A stretch of 64,000 nt of DNA, taken from assembly GCA_963750995.1 (NCBI GenBank), contig CAVVST010000005.1:310001-374000 (forward strand), read 5' to 3'. The notes under the pieces are model-generated. The model ran no database searches, was not told where the DNA came from, and saw only the letters and a program-made list of their open reading frames with translations. This document shows, piece by piece, positions 53,923 through 61,812 of this stretch. Position 1 is the stretch's first letter. The number at the start of each line of letters is the position of its first letter. The DNA comes from CAVVST01 sp963750995 (GTDB lineage Bacteria; Acidobacteriota; Vicinamibacteria; Vicinamibacterales; UBA2999). A program made the position numbers and the translations under genes.

Positions 53923-54798
53923 TCACTGCGCGCGTCGGAAGTGCTCCGTGGTGGTGCGAGGAGCGACCTTCATCGTCTTCATCTTCTTGATGTATTCGGG
54001 ATACAGGGTTTCCGCGCCGCCCAGGGCGGATTCGAGCGGTATCCCGTATTCGGTCGCGAACTCGCTCAGCACTTCATTTTTGCCGGGGAGAAAGCTTGGC
54101 ACTTTGCCGGCCGGTACGATCGTGCCATCAGGACTCATCTCGCACGGGTACGGCGGGATGACCTGGTTCGGATCGGCGATCCAGCTGGATTCGCGAATGT
54201 AGGGCTGGGTCAGGTATGCCGGATCGTCGATGATGAACACGATCGTCAGGAGGTTGCCGTAGCGGTGAACGCGTGTCGTGACGGTCGCCTTGGGGCTCTT
54301 GGGCACGCCGGTGCGTGTGAGATAGGCCTCCTTGAGGTGCGTGGTCGTGTAGACCAGGGTGTTGCGCTCCCACCGCCCGGTCGAAAATCCCGACCACTTG
54401 TGAGGCGCGTTTGCCGACGGGTGCGGGCGTCCATCCGTGTAGATCACCTGTTGCGGCTCCTGCCACGCCACGTGCAAGCGCAAGCCGACTGGCCGCCGTG
54501 TGTCGGCGTCCAGCTCCGGCGTGATACGCAACTGCGACACCGAGACGCGCAACCCGTGGTCAATCGGATGCGGCCGGCACAGGTTTTCCGGAAGATCGAG
54601 TTGGTCAGGATGCCAGGCCTGCGCTCGCAGGCGCCCCTCTTCATTGAGCGGGATGCCCGTGTAGTCGCCCATGTCCATGTGGGTGTTGTAGACCCTCGGC
54701 GACCACTCCCCCGCGAGATCGACCTGGGCGTTCGCCGGCCTGCTCGCCAGCACCAGCGCCACGAACAGCAACACTGTGGATCGCATCTGCAGCCTCAT
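53923..54798 (-). CDS. Secreted ~300-aa GRWEGD-type protein, cassette C gene 4
   Basis: 291 aa, signal peptide (R-P-A-N-A-Q). It follows the long-branch plan: V-D-L-A-G-E-W-S-P, G-D-Y-T-G-I-P-L-N, L-C-R-P-H, Y-T-D-G-R-P-H-P, the altered core G-R-W-E-R-N-T-L-V-Y-T-T-T-H-L-K-E-A, and an ending L-Y-P-E-Y-I-K-K-M-K. The Gly of E-G-D is Arg here. The ATG at 54798 overlaps the previous stop by 1 bp (TAATG). Related to 25159 and 32252 but clearly more divergent. Confidence 0.85.
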   Translation of the reverse strand: MRLQMRSTVLLFVALVLASRPANAQVDLAGEWSPRVYNTHMDMGDYTGIPLNEEGRLRAQAWHPDQLDLPENLCRPHPIDHGLRVSVSQLRITPELDADTRRPVGLRLHVAWQEPQQVIYTDGRPHPSANAPHKWSGFSTGRWERNTLVYTTTHLKEAYLTRTGVPKSPKATVTTRVHRYGNLLTIVFIIDDPAYLTQPYIRESSWIADPNQVIPPYPCEMSPDGTIVPAGKVPSFLPGKNEVLSEFATEYGIPLESALGGAETLYPEYIKKMKTMKVAPRTTTEHFRRAQ

Positions 54799-55625
54799 TA
54801 GCGTGGTTCGTCGGCGCGGCACGGTGTGGGGTCCCACCCGGACGCGTCCGGAAGCTTCTTGAAATGCGCGTGCATGATCAGAGGTTCGATCAGGTACCGC
54901 GGATCGGTGACCATCGTCGTCACCACGAGCCAGGTGTTCTTGGTGTACGGGTCCGAGAAGATATCGAAGTACTCCTCAAGCAGCGCGTCGCCGCTGTACG
55001 GCACACCGTTCTTCTGCAGATAGCCCGGGCGCATCCGGGTGGTCACGACCTTGAGATAGTCAGGTTCCTTCCGCTGGTCCCTGCCGACGACCAGCTTGCC
55101 TTCCGCATCCTGGATTGGTCCGCCCTGGCCGTCGCGCCGGTCCCGCGGTTCGGCCCCGCCCCACATCGCCACCGAGTGTCCCTGCCACGACGGCGTGGCG
55201 CCCGGCGGCGGTGTCGTGCCGAAGCGGAAGAGGCGTGTCTGCGTACCGGAATCGGTGTCGAGACGAAGCGTGCTGTCGTCCTGCCAGGAGATATTCAGTC
55301 GCCCCGGAACCTGCAGGAGCGAGGCCGCGCCGTACGATCTGCAGGCCTCGCCGCTCGCCTGATCCCGGGCCGGATCCCAGGCGTTTGCGACCTTGCGTCC
55401 TTCGGGGTTGAGCGGAACCTGCACGTAGTCGCCTTTGTCCGGCACGATCATGCGGTAGCGCCACTTCTCGGTGACCTCTGATACCCAATACCCAGTCACG
55501 TCGTACGGGGCGGCCGCGCGCGCGGTTCCCGGCGCTCCGGCCGGCGCAGCCCCTTGCGCGGCGACATGAGCCGGCAGCGGCAGCGACAACGCGGCGACGA
55601 GCAGGACGAGTACACGTGATTCCAT
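54798..55625 (-). CDS. Secreted WDPTPCR-type protein (distant GRWEGD relative), cassette C gene 3
   Basis: 275 aa, signal peptide (A-H-V-A-A-Q). Same order as 27516-28256: T-G-Y-W-V-S, Y-V-Q-V-P-L-N, C-R-S-Y-G-A-A, T-D-S-G-T-Q-T-R-L-F, L-K-V-V-T-T-R-M-R-P-G-Y-L-Q-K-N-G-V-P-Y-S, ending G-W-D-P-T-P-C-R-A-D-E-P-R. An insertion of ~25 charged residues (R-D-R-R-D-G-Q-G-G-P and following) sits before the L-K-V-V-T-T strand. It lies 26 bp downstream of the DUF6152 gene. Function unknown. Confidence 0.85.
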   Translation of the reverse strand: MESRVLVLLVAALSLPLPAHVAAQGAAPAGAPGTARAAAPYDVTGYWVSEVTEKWRYRMIVPDKGDYVQVPLNPEGRKVANAWDPARDQASGEACRSYGAASLLQVPGRLNISWQDDSTLRLDTDSGTQTRLFRFGTTPPPGATPSWQGHSVAMWGGAEPRDRRDGQGGPIQDAEGKLVVGRDQRKEPDYLKVVTTRMRPGYLQKNGVPYSGDALLEEYFDIFSDPYTKNTWLVVTTMVTDPRYLIEPLIMHAHFKKLPDASGWDPTPCRADEPR

Positions 55626-55651
55626 GTTCGTGCCTCACTCACCGCAACGGG

Positions 55652-56057
55652 TCATTGCGGATTGTTGGGACCCTCCCACTTGAAACCGTCCGACGGCCGC
55701 TCGATGGTGTGCAGCAGCAGCTTGTGGTCCTCCGCAATCCGCCCGGGGCGCCCGGTCACGACGACCTGATCGCCGGGACGAAGGGTGGTGGCCGACAAGC
55801 CGGATTCGGTCAGTTGCTGCGGGGCGGCGCCTTCGATAATCCAGATGTGCTTCTCCCCTTTGTCATCCGGAGCCTCCACCCTCATGAACGAGTGCGGATT
55901 GCGCCAGATGAACTCCTTCAACGTCCCTTCGATCCGGACGGACTTGCCGGTGATGTACGTGGCCGACACCGAATGGTGCGCGAAGGTCAGGCCGGCGCCG
56001 GCTGTCAGAAGGATGAGCGCACTCGACGGTGACAAAGACGAGCAGTCTTATCTTCAT
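55652..56057 (-). CDS. DUF6152 family secreted protein, cassette C gene 2, one frameshift
   Basis: About 134 aa. The ATG at 56057 overlaps the MBL-fold stop by 4 bp (ATGA). An extra base at 56024 breaks the frame inside the signal peptide; removing it joins M-K-I-R-L-L-V-F-V-T-V to S-A-L-I-L-L-T-A-G-A-G and gives 135 codons. Mature start H-H-S-V-S-A-T-Y, then W-R-N-P-H-S-F and an ending F-K-W-E-G. As read, the frame could begin only at a TTG (56035), which would cut off the signal peptide. Confidence 0.83.
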
Positions 56058-57025
56058 GACGATGCTCCGCTGCTGAGACTCCTGTAGGCGGCCTCGACGA
56101 ACATGTCGGTCGTCCACGTGCCGGTCGTGCTGCCGTAGATCGGGTCGTAGTCGCGCGTCGGCCGTGCCGCCTTCACCTGCTCGAGCGTCATGCCGCGCTT
56201 GATCATGTCCTGCAGGCGGTCGCGGACGATCGTGACCATCTGGTGGTAGATCGCCAGATCCGCCATGTCGCAGAGCCGTCCGTGGCCGGGGACGATCATC
56301 GTGCCCCCTTCCACGTGGTCGGCGGGAATCGCCCTCTGCCTCAGGCGGTTCAGCCCCTCGAGCACGCCCTGGAGACTCCCTCCGTTCTTCACGTCGATGA
56401 CGGGATACTGCGTGGGACTGAAAATATCGCCGGTACTGATGACGTCGGAGCGCCGAAACACCACGATGCTGTCGCCGTCGGTACTCGCCGGCTGATGCAG
56501 GATCTCGATGCCTTCGCCGTTGAAATACAGGTTCTTCTGCGGCCCCGAATACGTGTCGTTTGGCCAGGCCCGTTCCGGGATGGACGGCGTGGCCTTGCGA
56601 TCGCTCATCCGGTCGAGGATCGTGCTGAAGGCGACGATGAACACGCTCGCCTGCGCCGCCCGGTTGATTGCCAGCGGCCGGCCGGTCCGGGCGAAGGTCT
56701 CGTTGCCGCCGGTGTGATCGCTTCGGTCGCTGGTATTGACGATGTAAGTGACCTGGCCCCTCGATACGGTCCGGATGGCTTCCAGGACCTTGTCGCTCAT
56801 GGCCGCCGCACCGGAGTCGACCAGGAAGACGCCGTCCTTGCCGGCCTGCACCGTGATGTTGCCGCCCGCCCCCGCCAGCATGCTGATGTTGCCCTGGACG
56901 GGCACCAGCTCGAGTTCCCCGGGGTTCTGACCGCGGTTTTGCGCCTGCTGCGGAAAGACGAGGTCGGCCGGGCCGACCAGGGAAGCAAAGAGAAAAGCCG
57001 ACGCGATCCACATCTTCTGCGTCAC
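56054..57025 (-). CDS. Secreted metallo-beta-lactamase-fold protein with altered metal site, cassette C gene 1
   Basis: 323 aa. Signal peptide, then N-I-S-M-L-A-G-A-G-G-N-I-T-V, V-F-L-V-D-S-G, S-T-D-G-D-S-I-V-V-F, I-S-T-G-D-I-F and I-V-P-G-H-G-R; the C-terminal A-A-R-P-T-R-D-Y-D-P-I-Y-G matches the two paralogues. The metal motif reads N-T-S-D-R-S-D-H-T-G-G-N: D and the last H remain, the first two His are replaced by Ser and Arg. This is the least altered of the three. It opens cassette C and overlaps the DUF6152 start. Confidence 0.84.
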   Translation of the reverse strand: MTQKMWIASAFLFASLVGPADLVFPQQAQNRGQNPGELELVPVQGNISMLAGAGGNITVQAGKDGVFLVDSGAAAMSDKVLEAIRTVSRGQVTYIVNTSDRSDHTGGNETFARTGRPLAINRAAQASVFIVAFSTILDRMSDRKATPSIPERAWPNDTYSGPQKNLYFNGEGIEILHQPASTDGDSIVVFRRSDVISTGDIFSPTQYPVIDVKNGGSLQGVLEGLNRLRQRAIPADHVEGGTMIVPGHGRLCDMADLAIYHQMVTIVRDRLQDMIKRGMTLEQVKAARPTRDYDPIYGSTTGTWTTDMFVEAAYRSLSSGASS

Positions 57026-57068
57026 GGCGCAGATTGTAACGCCGAACCCTAGAGCTGCGCGATACGTA

Positions 57069-57596
57069 TCACGACCTCGTCAATGAAAACATGACGGCAT
57101 CGTGGGACACGCCGTGGAGGAGCAAACGGCGGCGCAAGACGCCCTCCCGAACCCCGCCCACCTTTTCGGCGACACGTTGGCTGGGCAAATTGCCGATGGC
57201 GACAAGAATCTCGAGCCTGACCAACTCGGTGTGCGCGAACGCCCACTCACACACGAGACCGACGGCGGATGTCGCGACCCCACGACCGGCGGCCGTGGAC
57301 CGGACCCAGTAGCCGACGTTAGCGCGAAGATTGGCGTTGTCGAGCTGATTGATCCCGCTCACGCCCATAACGGCGCCGCCGGATGTAATCGCGAATTCGA
57401 AGCCCGTGCGTTTCACGAACCCGTCCATTGTTGTCTGAATGAAAGTGGAGGCGTCCGAGACGGCGTAGCCCGCATGACACCACGGCATCCACGGCCTGAG
57501 TTCGACCATGGACTCTCTGACTGCCCGTACGAGAGCAGGAGCATCGTCCGGTGTGAACGGACGAATGGCGACACTGTCGACGCTTTCATCCCGCAT
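57069..57596 (-). CDS. GNAT-family N-acetyltransferase (RimJ/RimL type)
   Basis: 175 aa, cytoplasmic. GNAT elements: I-R-P-F-T-P-D-D-A-P-A-L at the N-terminus, V-G-Y-W-V-R, the acetyl-CoA loop A-G-R-G-V-A-T-S-A, and V-R-L-E-I-L-V-A-I-G-N-L-P-S-Q-R-V-A-E-K-V-G, the typical RimJ/RimL C-terminal block. It transfers acetyl groups to an amine, often a protein N-terminus or small molecule; the target is unknown. One of few cytoplasmic genes here. Confidence 0.88.
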   Translation of the reverse strand: MRDESVDSVAIRPFTPDDAPALVRAVRESMVELRPWMPWCHAGYAVSDASTFIQTTMDGFVKRTGFEFAITSGGAVMGVSGINQLDNANLRANVGYWVRSTAAGRGVATSAVGLVCEWAFAHTELVRLEILVAIGNLPSQRVAEKVGGVREGVLRRRLLLHGVSHDAVMFSLTRS

Positions 57597-57762
57597 GCGA
57601 CTGGCGAAGAAGGTGGAGTGTATCTCAGCGGACGTTTCAAGTAGTTATGGCCGAGCCCGCCGCGGCCGCATCGTACCGATTCGACCTAGCGCCAGGGCGA
57701 TTTTGACCGCAGACTCACTAAGGAATGGAGGACGCAAGCTAACGCGCACGGAGGTCGCCAAC

Positions 57763-58194
57763 ATGAAACCCTGTCCCTATTGCGGCGAAGAAATCCACAA
57801 GGAAGCGATCGTCTGCCGGTTCTGCGACCAGGATCTGCGCCGCCGCGGCCGCACCGCCTTCACCCTCGTGCTTGCCCTTGCGGCGGGCTTCGCCGTAGTC
57901 GGTTTCCCGTATTACATCGGCAGCGCCTACAGCGTGGACATCGACGATGCACGCCGCGCCGTGGGCTCGATGGAGCGGGATCGGGTTCTCCTGAGCCGGC
58001 AGTGTGGACCGAACCAGGCCACGATGTCGGTGAAAGCCTGGGAGGCTCTGCCCTCGGAGCATTCCCGCACGAACGTGCTCCGTGCGCTGGCGCGCCTCTG
58101 CCTCGAGCTCGATCGCGGCGATCAGATGGAACTGCTCAACGAGGCAGGTCAGCGCCTGGCTGTGTTCGACGGCGCGCGAATGTTCGAATGGTGA
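57763..58194 (+). CDS. Zinc-ribbon membrane protein
   Basis: 143 aa. The N-terminus M-K-P-C-P-Y-C-G-E-E-I and V-C-R-F-C-D-Q-D-L form a zinc ribbon with two C-x-x-C knuckles; a TM helix follows at ~28-50 (F-T-L-V-L-A-L-A-A-G-F-A-V-V-G-F), then a soluble C-terminal region with two more Cys. Similar zinc-ribbon/TM proteins are common and of unknown role. CGGAGG lies 8 bp before the ATG at 57763. The C-terminal domain shows no recognisable family. Confidence 0.75.
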   Translation: MKPCPYCGEEIHKEAIVCRFCDQDLRRRGRTAFTLVLALAAGFAVVGFPYYIGSAYSVDIDDARRAVGSMERDRVLLSRQCGPNQATMSVKAWEALPSEHSRTNVLRALARLCLELDRGDQMELLNEAGQRLAVFDGARMFEW

Positions 58195-58326
58195 ACCTGT
58201 GCGCGTCTCGACATCCCGTGACGGCGATCGTCCGCGGCCGCGACGACACCCGTGTGTCTGCGCGGATACGCGGCGATCGGAGCGCGGGGCGGGAAACTTC
58301 TACTGCACCTTGAGCCGGGGCGTCTC

Positions 58327-58506
58327 ATGACAGACGCAGACGCGCTCATCGCCTCCCACCTCTCACGCTACGACGCGCTGCAGCGGATCTCGAAGACCCT
58401 TGCCGGCCACCGGACGATGGCCGAGCTCATTCACGTGCTCGCCGGCAACCTTCAAACGCTCGTCCCGTTCGACTACATGGCTCTCCGCGTCAGTCGTGCG
58501 CCTTGA
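58327..58506 (+). pseudogene. Truncated GAF-domain N-terminus
   Basis: Fifty-nine codons: L-S-R-Y-D-A-L-Q-R-I-S-K-T-L-A-G-H-R, then L-I-H-V-L-A-G-N-L and L-V-P-F-D-Y-M-A-L-R-V, the typical start of a GAF domain as in sigma-54 activators and sensor kinases. The frame stops just as the GAF core begins, and the DNA passes into the convergent gene at 58490. It is most likely the front of a lost regulator. Confidence 0.6.
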
Positions 58507-58777
58507 TCGGTCCCTCGATGATCTCAGGCTTCTCCTTCAGGAGTTTCGCCATCTTTGTCCGTACAGAGTCGGCCGCGAGCCGCACCGATTCGTCGGCGCC
58601 GGCCTTGTCCTGGAAGACGCCGAACGACGCGCCCTCGCCAGCCCCTGTATCCAGCCAGGAGTAACCGACGAAACCCTGGGCCTTGCGGATGATCGGCACG
58701 AACTCGTTCTGGATGAGCTGATCGATCTCGACGCTGTCCCTCTTGTCGAAATGGTAGTGACGGATGACACCAAACAT
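58490..58777 (-). CDS. Dimeric alpha/beta-barrel (ABM-like) small protein
   Basis: 95 aa, no signal peptide. M-F-G-V-I-R-H-Y-H-F, F-V-P-I-I-R-K-A-Q-G-F-V-G-Y-S-W-L-D and G-A-S-F-G-V-F-Q-D-K-A-G-A-D-E-S fit a ferredoxin-like ABM fold (antibiotic-biosynthesis-monooxygenase type). These often act as small heme- or flavin-free oxygenases or ligand binders. GGAGG before the ATG at 58777 fixes the start. Its 3' end overlaps the GAF remnant. Confidence 0.75.
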   Translation of the reverse strand: MFGVIRHYHFDKRDSVEIDQLIQNEFVPIIRKAQGFVGYSWLDTGAGEGASFGVFQDKAGADESVRLAADSVRTKMAKLLKEKPEIIEGPIKAHD

Positions 58778-58954
58778 GGGCCCTCCTATAGCGAGTAAAT
58801 CACAATAAACCCAAATTGCCTGTGCGTCGAGCGGATACCGTGACTGGGCTGGGTCTTCTGGGTTAATAAACCCCACGGCGGGTGACTGCCTGCCGCCACC
58901 CCCGCAGGGTTCGTGTGCTTGAGGCGCAACGCGTTTGTGCGCGTGCCAGTGTAA

Positions 58955-59536
58955 CTACATTGACAGCAATCGATGAAAGAACGATCGGTAGCGTGTGAGC
59001 GCGATCCGCAGGTCTTCAGTGGAAACGTTGTCGCCCTTTGTCCACTGTCCTTCCAGCATCGAGCGTTCACGCGTAAACACCTCTGTCAACCGAGTCACCA
59101 CCTGGGACACCAGCGCATCGGCCTGTTCAACCGCGGCACGCGGTTGATCGACGAAGCCCGTTTGGATCGACTCCCACTGCGTGCGATATCCGACGAGTTC
59201 CTCCTTCGGAAATAGTTCCATCTGGCGGGTGTCGTCGGTCAATGCCGTGCTTGTTGTCACACCGCGCGCAATGTCTGACGGATGATCCCTGACGCCAGGC
59301 CGGTCGCCCGGCCCGTCATTGATACCAGGGCGATCGACGATGCCAGGACGGTCGACAGCGCCGCGGTCGCTCGCCACGGCTCGCTCGACTGGTCGCTCGA
59401 TCGCATTCGGCACGAGAGGGTTGTCGTGCATGACAGCCCGATCAGCCGCCCGCTCGATAGGTCGCTCCACCACGTTGGGCACGACAGGGTTATCGCGATC
59501 CTGATCTGGACGATCCGGTTTGAATGGATTCTTCAT
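58955..59536 (-). CDS. Hypothetical protein with N-terminal NP(V/L)VPN repeats, paired with the next gene
   Basis: 193 aa. The N-terminal half is charged and repeat-rich: N-P-V-V-P-N-V-V-E-R-P-I-E-R-A and N-P-L-V-P-N-A-I-E-R-P-V-E-R-A, then D-R-P-G-I units. The C-terminal half (W-E-S-I-Q-T-G-F-V-D-Q-P-R-A-A-V-E-Q-A-D-A-L-V as scattered positions of a longer helix) matches the C-terminal half of the preceding gene's product, which has R-I-Q-A-R-F-V-D-N-P and A-D-Q-L-V-T-Q-V-M. No function known; likely a soluble partner of the membrane-anchored paralogue. Confidence 0.72.
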   Translation of the reverse strand: MKNPFKPDRPDQDRDNPVVPNVVERPIERAADRAVMHDNPLVPNAIERPVERAVASDRGAVDRPGIVDRPGINDGPGDRPGVRDHPSDIARGVTTSTALTDDTRQMELFPKEELVGYRTQWESIQTGFVDQPRAAVEQADALVSQVVTRLTEVFTRERSMLEGQWTKGDNVSTEDLRIALTRYRSFFHRLLSM

Positions 59537-60093
59537 GAGGCCCTCCGATGCGCACCACGCGTATCGACTTCCAGGAGTTCGTCAAAAAGCGCGCGATAGT
59601 TGACCACTGCCTGACGCATTTCTTCCGTGCCGGCTTCACCCCGCTGCCGTCGCAGCGCGAATGCGCGAGCGGTGCGGTAATTCTGAACGACCACCGGATG
59701 GTCAACAGACAAGTCGTCGGCACGCCGATCGAAGTCTTCAAGGGGGTAGCCACGCGCCGTCATCACCTGGGTGACGAGCTGATCGGCTTCGCCCACGGCG
59801 CCCTCAGGGTTGTCCACAAAGCGCGCTTGAATGCGCCGCCATTCGCGGGCAAACGCATCGGCTTGCTCTTGAGTGAGCTTGCGCAGGTTGAAACGGCTGA
59901 CGCGTACGGCGCGCTCCCGCAGAACGGAGTCAGCACGTGCGGGGCCGACAGCCTCAACGGTTCGTTCGTACTCCGGTCCAAAACGTTCGCGCAGGCTCAC
60001 GCGCCGGCGCCGGGTCGTGTATGCCCAGGCCGCAAGCCCGAGCAACAGCAGAACGAGACCGATACCGACGAGCATAAGGGTTTGTGAATCCAC
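59533..60093 (-). CDS. Hypothetical protein with N-terminal TM helix, paired with the next gene
   Basis: 186 aa. A TM helix (L-V-G-I-G-L-V-L-L-L-L-G-L-A-A-W) is followed by a basic stop-transfer and a helical domain with F-A-R-E-W-R-R-I-Q-A-R-F-V-D-N-P, E-A-D-Q-L-V-T-Q-V-M and Y-R-A-L-F-D-E-L-L. The last ~110 residues are homologous to the C-half of the protein at 58955. The stop overlaps that gene's start by 4 bp (ATGA). A membrane-anchored/soluble pair that may bind each other. Confidence 0.75.
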   Translation of the reverse strand: MDSQTLMLVGIGLVLLLLGLAAWAYTTRRRRVSLRERFGPEYERTVEAVGPARADSVLRERAVRVSRFNLRKLTQEQADAFAREWRRIQARFVDNPEGAVGEADQLVTQVMTARGYPLEDFDRRADDLSVDHPVVVQNYRTARAFALRRQRGEAGTEEMRQAVVNYRALFDELLEVDTRGAHRRAS

Positions 60094-60305
60094 AGTTGGC
60101 CCTCCCGAGGTATAGAACTCGCAAGCGTCATTCCACGCTCGAAGTTGTTGAGTGATTCACAAGGCGTAATCGGCGCACCCTGAAATCAGGACCTGGTGTT
60201 GGGTTCGGTGAGACCAAGGCTTGCATCAGCGATTCTTGAGCCGCGACAGAGACAGAGCGAGGACGTGGCCACGTCGCTTCGTTAATCTGAAAGGTTGGGA
60301 TCGTC

Positions 60306-60494
60306 ATGACAATCTCGATAACCGACGCCGACGCTGCCATCATCAGAGAGGTTCTCGAAGCGAAGCTCATCGATATGCGCCGCGAGATCTCTCACACGGA
60401 CTCCCCGCGTTTCCGGGGCACACTGTACGAGGTTGAAAGCGCGTTACAGCGCCTGCTCTCGCAGCTCCCAGCCGAGGTCGTCGCGCGACCTTGA
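60306..60494 (+). CDS. Small conserved-type helical protein
   Basis: 62 aa, no signal or TM. A-A-I-I-R-E-V-L-E-A-K-L and L-Y-E-V-E-S-A-L-Q-R-L-L form a two-helix plan with D-M-R-R-E-I-S-H-T-D-S-P-R-F-R between. This layout (L-x-E-L-R-x-E-I, then T-D-x-P-x-F-R) is seen in many small bacterial proteins of unknown function. The GTTGGGATC upstream gives a weak ribosome site. Confidence 0.65.
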   Translation: MTISITDADAAIIREVLEAKLIDMRREISHTDSPRFRGTLYEVESALQRLLSQLPAEVVARP

Positions 60495-60540
60495 TCAGGG
60501 GCATACACGCTACTCGAATCGGGAGATCCAGGAGATCCAG

Positions 60541-60753
60541 ATGCATGACCTCGTACTGAGCCCTCGACAGTTTGGATTTGTCATCGGCACTCGTGCGGCC
60601 GGTGCATTCGGGCTCGGCTTACTGTTGGCGAGCCGGATTTCGGAGCATCGGCGTAGAAGAATAGGGCTGACGCTGCTGGCCATCGGTCTGGTGACCACGG
60701 TTCCCGCGGCTCACCTGGTTTTTGGAAAGCGCGCCTCAGCAATAGCGGCTTAG
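60541..60753 (+). CDS. Small membrane protein
   Basis: 70 aa with two predicted helices (F-V-I-G-T-R-A-A-G-A-F-G-L-G-L-L-L and L-T-L-L-A-I-G-L-V-T-T-V-P-A) and a R-R-R-R-I cytoplasmic loop between. GGGAGATCCAGGAGATCC upstream is a duplicated Shine-Dalgarno-like site. It starts 46 bp after the previous small gene and may be in the same transcript. Function unknown. Confidence 0.6.
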   Translation: MHDLVLSPRQFGFVIGTRAAGAFGLGLLLASRISEHRRRRIGLTLLAIGLVTTVPAAHLVFGKRASAIAA

Positions 60754-60875
60754 CCGAGCGACGTCGCGGGGCACCAGCGTCACGACTGGATGTCTTCTCG
60801 ATCAGAAGACGTGTACCTTCGAGGTTTCGTCGGACCTCCAACTACCTTGGTCTGTGTTAGATTCGCACCGGCACG

Positions 60876-61802
60876 ATGACCAACCTGAACCGCGCGAGTG
60901 CGCTCTGCGCCGGCGTCGCGATCTGTGCCGCCGGTTTCTGGTTCGCGCTGCGGGAACCCTCCGCACCGACCGGTGACGCGCCGGCGGCAGGCGAGCGCAT
61001 CCCGAACTTCGCGCCGAACGATCGGACCTCCTGGTATCCGGACCGCGTGGATGGCGACAACTGGCTGCCGCCGGAAGACGGCGGGCCCGGCCCGATCATG
61101 TCGAGGCCGGATTATCCGTACGTGCCGAACGATACGTCCGATCAACCGACCTATCGCGTCGGCGATCTGAGCAATCCGATTCTGCAGCCGTGGGTGCGCG
61201 CGCAGATGGAGCGCGACAACAACGAGGTGCTGGCCGGCAAGATCCCGTACGTGGCGCGGGAGCGATGCTATCCGCCGGGGCCGGTGGCATGGAACGTCTT
61301 TCGTCGCGTGACGCCGCCGATGGTGTTCTTCGTGCAGCAGCCGGCGTTCGTGCTGCTGGTCTACCGCGGCGACAACCAGTTCCGGCACGTCTACCTGAAC
61401 GTGCCGCATTCGTCGAACCCGAAGCCGTCCTGGAGCGGGGAATCAGTCGGCCACTACGAGAACGGCGACACGCTCGTCGTCGACACCATCGGAGTCCTCG
61501 CGCATCCGCTCAGTTTCGTCGACAATTACCGCACGCCGCACAGCGACCAGCTTCACGTCATCGAACGGTATCGCCTCAGCGCCGACGGCAAGACCATCGA
61601 CGTGACCGTGCGCGTCGAGGATCCGGGCGCGTTCACCATGCCGTGGACCGCACGGCAGCACTACGCCGCGTCGGAGGAAGGGCCGGTTGAGGAGGCGATC
61701 TGCGCTGAAGGCGCGGGACGGGGCACGGACATCTTCAACTGGGGCCTCAGCCACGCCAAGGACCTCGTGCCCATGCCTCAGGACGACACCCCTGACTTCT
61801 GA
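60876..61802 (+). CDS. Exported GRWEGD-family variant with a GHYENGDTLVV core
   Basis: 308 aa. An N-terminal hydrophobic anchor or signal (A-L-C-A-G-V-A-I-C-A-A-G-F) is followed by a long Asp/Pro-rich segment, C-Y-P-P-G-P-V-A-W, Y-L-N-V-P-H-S, the core G-H-Y-E-N-G-D-T-L-V-V-D-T-I-G, H-S-D-Q-L-H-V-I-E-R-Y, and E-A-I-C-A-E-G. The core has one extra residue relative to the rest (E-N-G-D instead of E-G-D). Family function is unknown. Convergent with the DUF6152 gene, 10 bp between stops. Confidence 0.84.
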   Translation: MTNLNRASALCAGVAICAAGFWFALREPSAPTGDAPAAGERIPNFAPNDRTSWYPDRVDGDNWLPPEDGGPGPIMSRPDYPYVPNDTSDQPTYRVGDLSNPILQPWVRAQMERDNNEVLAGKIPYVARERCYPPGPVAWNVFRRVTPPMVFFVQQPAFVLLVYRGDNQFRHVYLNVPHSSNPKPSWSGESVGHYENGDTLVVDTIGVLAHPLSFVDNYRTPHSDQLHVIERYRLSADGKTIDVTVRVEDPGAFTMPWTARQHYAASEEGPVEEAICAEGAGRGTDIFNWGLSHAKDLVPMPQDDTPDF

Positions 61803-61812
61803 GCCGCGACCC

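Noticed and set aside
55652..56035. DUF6152 starting at a TTG (56035)
   Set aside because: It would lack a proper signal peptide; removing one base at 56024 gives a full one starting at the ATGA overlap.
26058..57025. The MBL-fold genes as beta-lactamases
   Set aside because: Metal-binding histidines are replaced in all three and the overall sequence is unlike known lactamases; the fold is kept but not that function.
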